Below are positions 5,631 to 7,953 of a DNA stretch of 7,953 bases, piece after piece. This stretch comes from JABABD01 sp965530995 (GTDB taxonomy: Bacteria; Bacteroidota; Bacteroidia; Flavobacteriales; Flavobacteriaceae). The DNA lies in assembly GCA_965530995.1 (NCBI GenBank), contig CBESOB010000138.1, positions 1 through 7,953 on the forward strand, written 5' to 3'. A model generated the notes under the pieces. It was not told the origin of the DNA. It worked only from the letters and a program-made list of their open reading frames with translations, and ran no database searches. The stretch's first letter is position 1. Each line of letters begins with the position of its first letter. Both the position numbers and the translations under genes were made by a program.

Positions 5631-6380
5631 CTACCTATTTCCATTTAAAGCATTGTATTTTATCAGTAGCACTTGCACAGTATCATCATTAAGTGGCTTT
5701 TTTACACTTTTAAAATTGGTGTGAAACGTCGGTAATAATGCCCATAAATATTTGGTTTTACTAGGAAAGTATTTCGCCATAACGTCATAATCATGATAAT
5801 CGGATGAAATTCCCATTGTAGGCTGTTCCTTCAGTTCATCTTTTATCAATCGGATGGTTTTTCCTAATTCGTCTTCAGACATACTTGACAAACCATAAGG
5901 CAAATAATAACTGGTTTTAAAACCAGCAAGATTAAATTTTGATAAGGCTTTCGGTTGCGTGGTCTCAATGAGAATCTTGTTCAATGGGTACTTCTTCTTT
6001 TCAAGAATGAAAATCAATCTATTAAGAATACGCTGTGCATTATCAACATTTAAATTTTTTATATCCAACCACATAAATGGCTGTTTGTCTTGTTCTAGGA
6101 CACTGAAATAACTCTCGAAATCCAATCCGATACTTAATGCTGGCGGATGGTTGACATCTAATACAGTTTTATCTTCCAAGTATACCAGATCAAGTTCGAC
6201 ACCTTCAAAGAAGTGTATTGCAGATTCTAGCTTTTCTATACTGTTAACGCGGTGTGCCCATATCTTATCGTAATGTCCAAGAAATTCAAATTTATATGGA
6301 CTCCAACGATACATATATGCCAATATCACACCAACAAAGCAAAGTATGACAACACGTTTTATTAGCTTACCTCTTATCAT
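5631..6380 (-). CDS. Membrane-anchored GDPD / phospholipase D-like (FAM151-like) protein
   Basis: This 249-residue protein has a basic start (MIRGKLIKR), one hydrophobic segment (about 9-24) and then a soluble domain, so it is probably anchored in the inner membrane facing the periplasm. The domain carries a motif series like that of the GDPD-type TIM barrels, spider-venom phospholipase D and animal FAM151 proteins: WAHRVNS (41-47) with H43, VELDLV (61-66) with E62 and D64, NHPP (77-80) with H78, and WLDIK (104-108) with D106 and K108. These correspond to the catalytic histidines, Mg2+ ligands and the DxK strand of that superfamily, so an active phosphodiesterase or phospholipase D-like enzyme is likely. 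The substrate is not known. Its ATG overlaps the stop of the upstream phosphoethanolamine transferase by 14 nt. Fold is moderately sure, exact family less so. Confidence 0.7.
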   Translation of the reverse strand: MIRGKLIKRVVILCFVGVILAYMYRWSPYKFEFLGHYDKIWAHRVNSIEKLESAIHFFEGVELDLVYLEDKTVLDVNHPPALSIGLDFESYFSVLEQDKQPFMWLDIKNLNVDNAQRILNRLIFILEKKKYPLNKILIETTQPKALSKFNLAGFKTSYYLPYGLSSMSEDELGKTIRLIKDELKEQPTMGISSDYHDYDVMAKYFPSKTKYLWALLPTFHTNFKSVKKPLNDDTVQVLLIKYNALNGNR

Positions 6381-7953
6381 AGTCTTCGCCTTTTTTAATA
6401 AATCGAGTTCTTACTATATATGAGCTATCCATAATGCTTCGACTTTTGTCAATTTCACTGAATTCAATACCTGACAAGGTAGAGAAACTATGAATAAAAT
6501 CTTCGAGATTATATCGTCTTTTCGTTATATCTAATGAATTTATCAATTCAGGATGTGCTTTCTTATAGTCATTCGATAGCCAAATTATTAATGGGACCTC
6601 ATACATTGGTCTCGTGGCATGATATTCATTATGCCCTCCTAGATCCATGGTGTCATAAACCTCATCTCCATGATCCGAAAAATAGGCTACATAACTTTTG
6701 GTTTCTAGAGCTTTAACGTATTCAATGACCTGCCTCATTATACTATCGTTATACCTTATAGCATTATCATAATGATTAACTGTTTCAATGGCCTTTTCAT
6801 GTTTGATCTTGGTAATCGGGTTGATATCCTTAAAATAAGCGAATGACTTAGGATACCTCCGTTTATAAACACTATGCGCACCGATGAGATGTACAAAAAT
6901 AAGTTTCTTCTTAGATTTTGACTTTAGAGCCTCTTGTAAGGCCGGCAATACATTCTCATCGTAAATATCGTATGTGTAATCGTCAGTGGCCAAAAATCGT
7001 TTATGCTTTGCGGCACTGCCAATCAAGGTAGGAATGCTTTCATGCAAACCCACTGGTTTCTGGTTAGATATCCAAAAGGTATCGTAACCAGCCTGATTGG
7101 CCAGTTGAACCATGGAGCCATTCTTCTCTGGGTTCGGAGTATCATAATTGGAAAGGGTGAACATTTTTTCCAAAGCCAAAATAGTATGTACATGAGGTGT
7201 GATCACACTATCAAAAACCCATAATTCTTCCTTAATTTCGTTGAGACGTGGATTAGTTTCTCGATTGTAGCCATATAATTGCATGTGCCAATTTGAAGTG
7301 GCTTCACCTATAACAACAACATGTGTCTGTGATTCGTCAGAATATGAAACATTTTGAAATGCTGCACTTGTGGTCTCTGCAAGCTGATTTTTTAGTTTCT
7401 TTTTAGTCAGTTGATAATCTTTATATGATAAAAGGCTTGTCAGAATTATGTTTTCTCTATAGAATTTTTCATAAATGATATAGCCGGATGACAATATCAA
7501 TACTGCACAAATTGAAATAAGTAGTTTTGATTTCAATGTTGCTCTATAAAGATGCTCACTATTCAGTAGCTTTTTGGAAAAAAACAATGGTAAAAAAAGC
7601 AATATGAATAAACTAATCACATAAACATCTAAATAACTCTCCATGAACTCAGTAGATTCGGAGGCATTGGTCTCAAAAATAACGAAGAGCGCAGATGAAC
7701 TAAGCTTCACGCCATATAGATGATAAAACGACAATTTAATAAAGGCCAACAATGACAAGATGCTATAAAATATATAGAGTAACGCTTTCTTAATACGTAT
7801 AGGTCTTATGATAATGATACTTATGAAACAAATAAAATAAAGTAACCCAAATGCTATGACCTCCTTAGCATAGCCCTTTAGGTATGGCATTAGTGACCCT
7901 CCCAAAATAGCGACCGCGATAAAAGGAAACCCTATTAGTCGGGCAACATAGCG
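6367..7953 (-). CDS. Phosphoethanolamine transferase, EptA/EptC-type (5' end outside window)
   Basis: This sulfatase-fold inner-membrane enzyme is predicted to move phosphoethanolamine from phosphatidylethanolamine to an envelope acceptor such as lipid A or core sugar. Numbering from the codon at 7905, hydrophobic helices lie at about 15-33, 40-58, 93-110 and 127-146, then the periplasmic catalytic domain. Motifs are VVVIGEATS (196-204, metal ligand E201), LYGYNRETNP (210-219), VHTILALEKMFT (239-250, predicted nucleophile T241), HLIGAHSVYKRRYP (339-352, H344) and SDHGDE (410-415, ligands D411 and H412), followed by H425 and H429. The details resemble EptC/CptA more than EptA. The frame stays open from 7905 to the edge and encodes another hydrophobic stretch (FPFIAVAILGG), which would supply the fifth helix usual in this family. 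The first ATG inside is at 7890, but the gene most likely starts beyond 7953. Confidence 0.88.
   Translation of the reverse strand, partial: RYVARLIGFPFIAVAILGGSLMPYLKGYAKEVIAFGLLYFICFISIIIIRPIRIKKALLYIFYSILSLLAFIKLSFYHLYGVKLSSSALFVIFETNASESTEFMESYLDVYVISLFILLFLPLFFSKKLLNSEHLYRATLKSKLLISICAVLILSSGYIIYEKFYRENIILTSLLSYKDYQLTKKKLKNQLAETTSAAFQNVSYSDESQTHVVVIGEATSNWHMQLYGYNRETNPRLNEIKEELWVFDSVITPHVHTILALEKMFTLSNYDTPNPEKNGSMVQLANQAGYDTFWISNQKPVGLHESIPTLIGSAAKHKRFLATDDYTYDIYDENVLPALQEALKSKSKKKLIFVHLIGAHSVYKRRYPKSFAYFKDINPITKIKHEKAIETVNHYDNAIRYNDSIMRQVIEYVKALETKSYVAYFSDHGDEVYDTMDLGGHNEYHATRPMYEVPLIIWLSNDYKKAHPELINSLDITKRRYNLEDFIHSFSTLSGIEFSEIDKSRSIMDSSYIVRTRFIKKGEDYDKR

Noticed and set aside
7003..7224. 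Plus-strand frame opposite the phosphoethanolamine transferase
   Set aside because: It is antisense to the catalytic domain with its motifs in frame; no family resemblance.
6367..7953. Reading the transferase as an ordinary sulfatase
   Set aside because: It lacks the C/S-x-P-x-R formylglycine motif of sulfatases and has the membrane helices and GE / Thr / SDHG motifs of phosphoethanolamine transferases.
1..7953. Mobile elements, CRISPR arrays, phage genes, tRNA or rRNA genes
   Set aside because: No transposase or integrase motifs, regularly spaced repeats or RNA gene signatures were seen on either strand by eye.

Overview
The window looks like an AT-rich chromosomal segment of a marine-type member of the Flavobacteriaceae (Bacteroidota). 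This rests on protein content rather than on any marker RNA. It carries a 23S rRNA uracil-5-methyltransferase followed by a DUF6452 lipoprotein and a DUF6048 beta-barrel, an ECF sigma factor next to a DUF6768-type membrane protein, two lipoproteins with Bacteroidota-style signals, a TAnnTTTG-type -7 promoter element, and almost no Shine-Dalgarno sequences.

Layout. Positions 1-75 hold the last 24 codons of an unidentified plus-strand gene. A compact minus-strand operon follows (transcribed 1577 to 97): an SRPBCC-domain protein, an ECF sigma factor and a two-helix membrane protein, each start overlapping the preceding stop. A short divergent intergenic region (about 1578-1638) separates it from a plus-strand block: rlmD, a DUF6452 lipoprotein, a DUF6048 beta-barrel that overlaps it by 35 nt, a DUF4136 lipoprotein and a DinB-fold protein. 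After a short convergent gap comes a second minus-strand operon, read from the right edge to 5631: an inner-membrane phosphoethanolamine transferase of the EptA/EptC type, whose reading frame stays open to the window edge, and a membrane-anchored protein that keeps the active-site motifs of the GDPD / spider-toxin phospholipase D / FAM151 superfamily.

How the genes may work together. The left operon is probably a small regulatory unit in which the membrane protein may control the sigma factor. The middle block joins an rRNA modification enzyme to envelope proteins by position only. The most unusual part is the right operon: one enzyme predicted to move phosphoethanolamine from phosphatidylethanolamine to an envelope acceptor, coupled by a 14-nt overlap to a predicted phosphodiesterase or phospholipase D-like enzyme facing the same compartment. 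That suggests an envelope phospho-headgroup remodelling pair. No mobile element, CRISPR array, tRNA or rRNA gene was seen, and no gene-free stretch exceeds about 80 bases.
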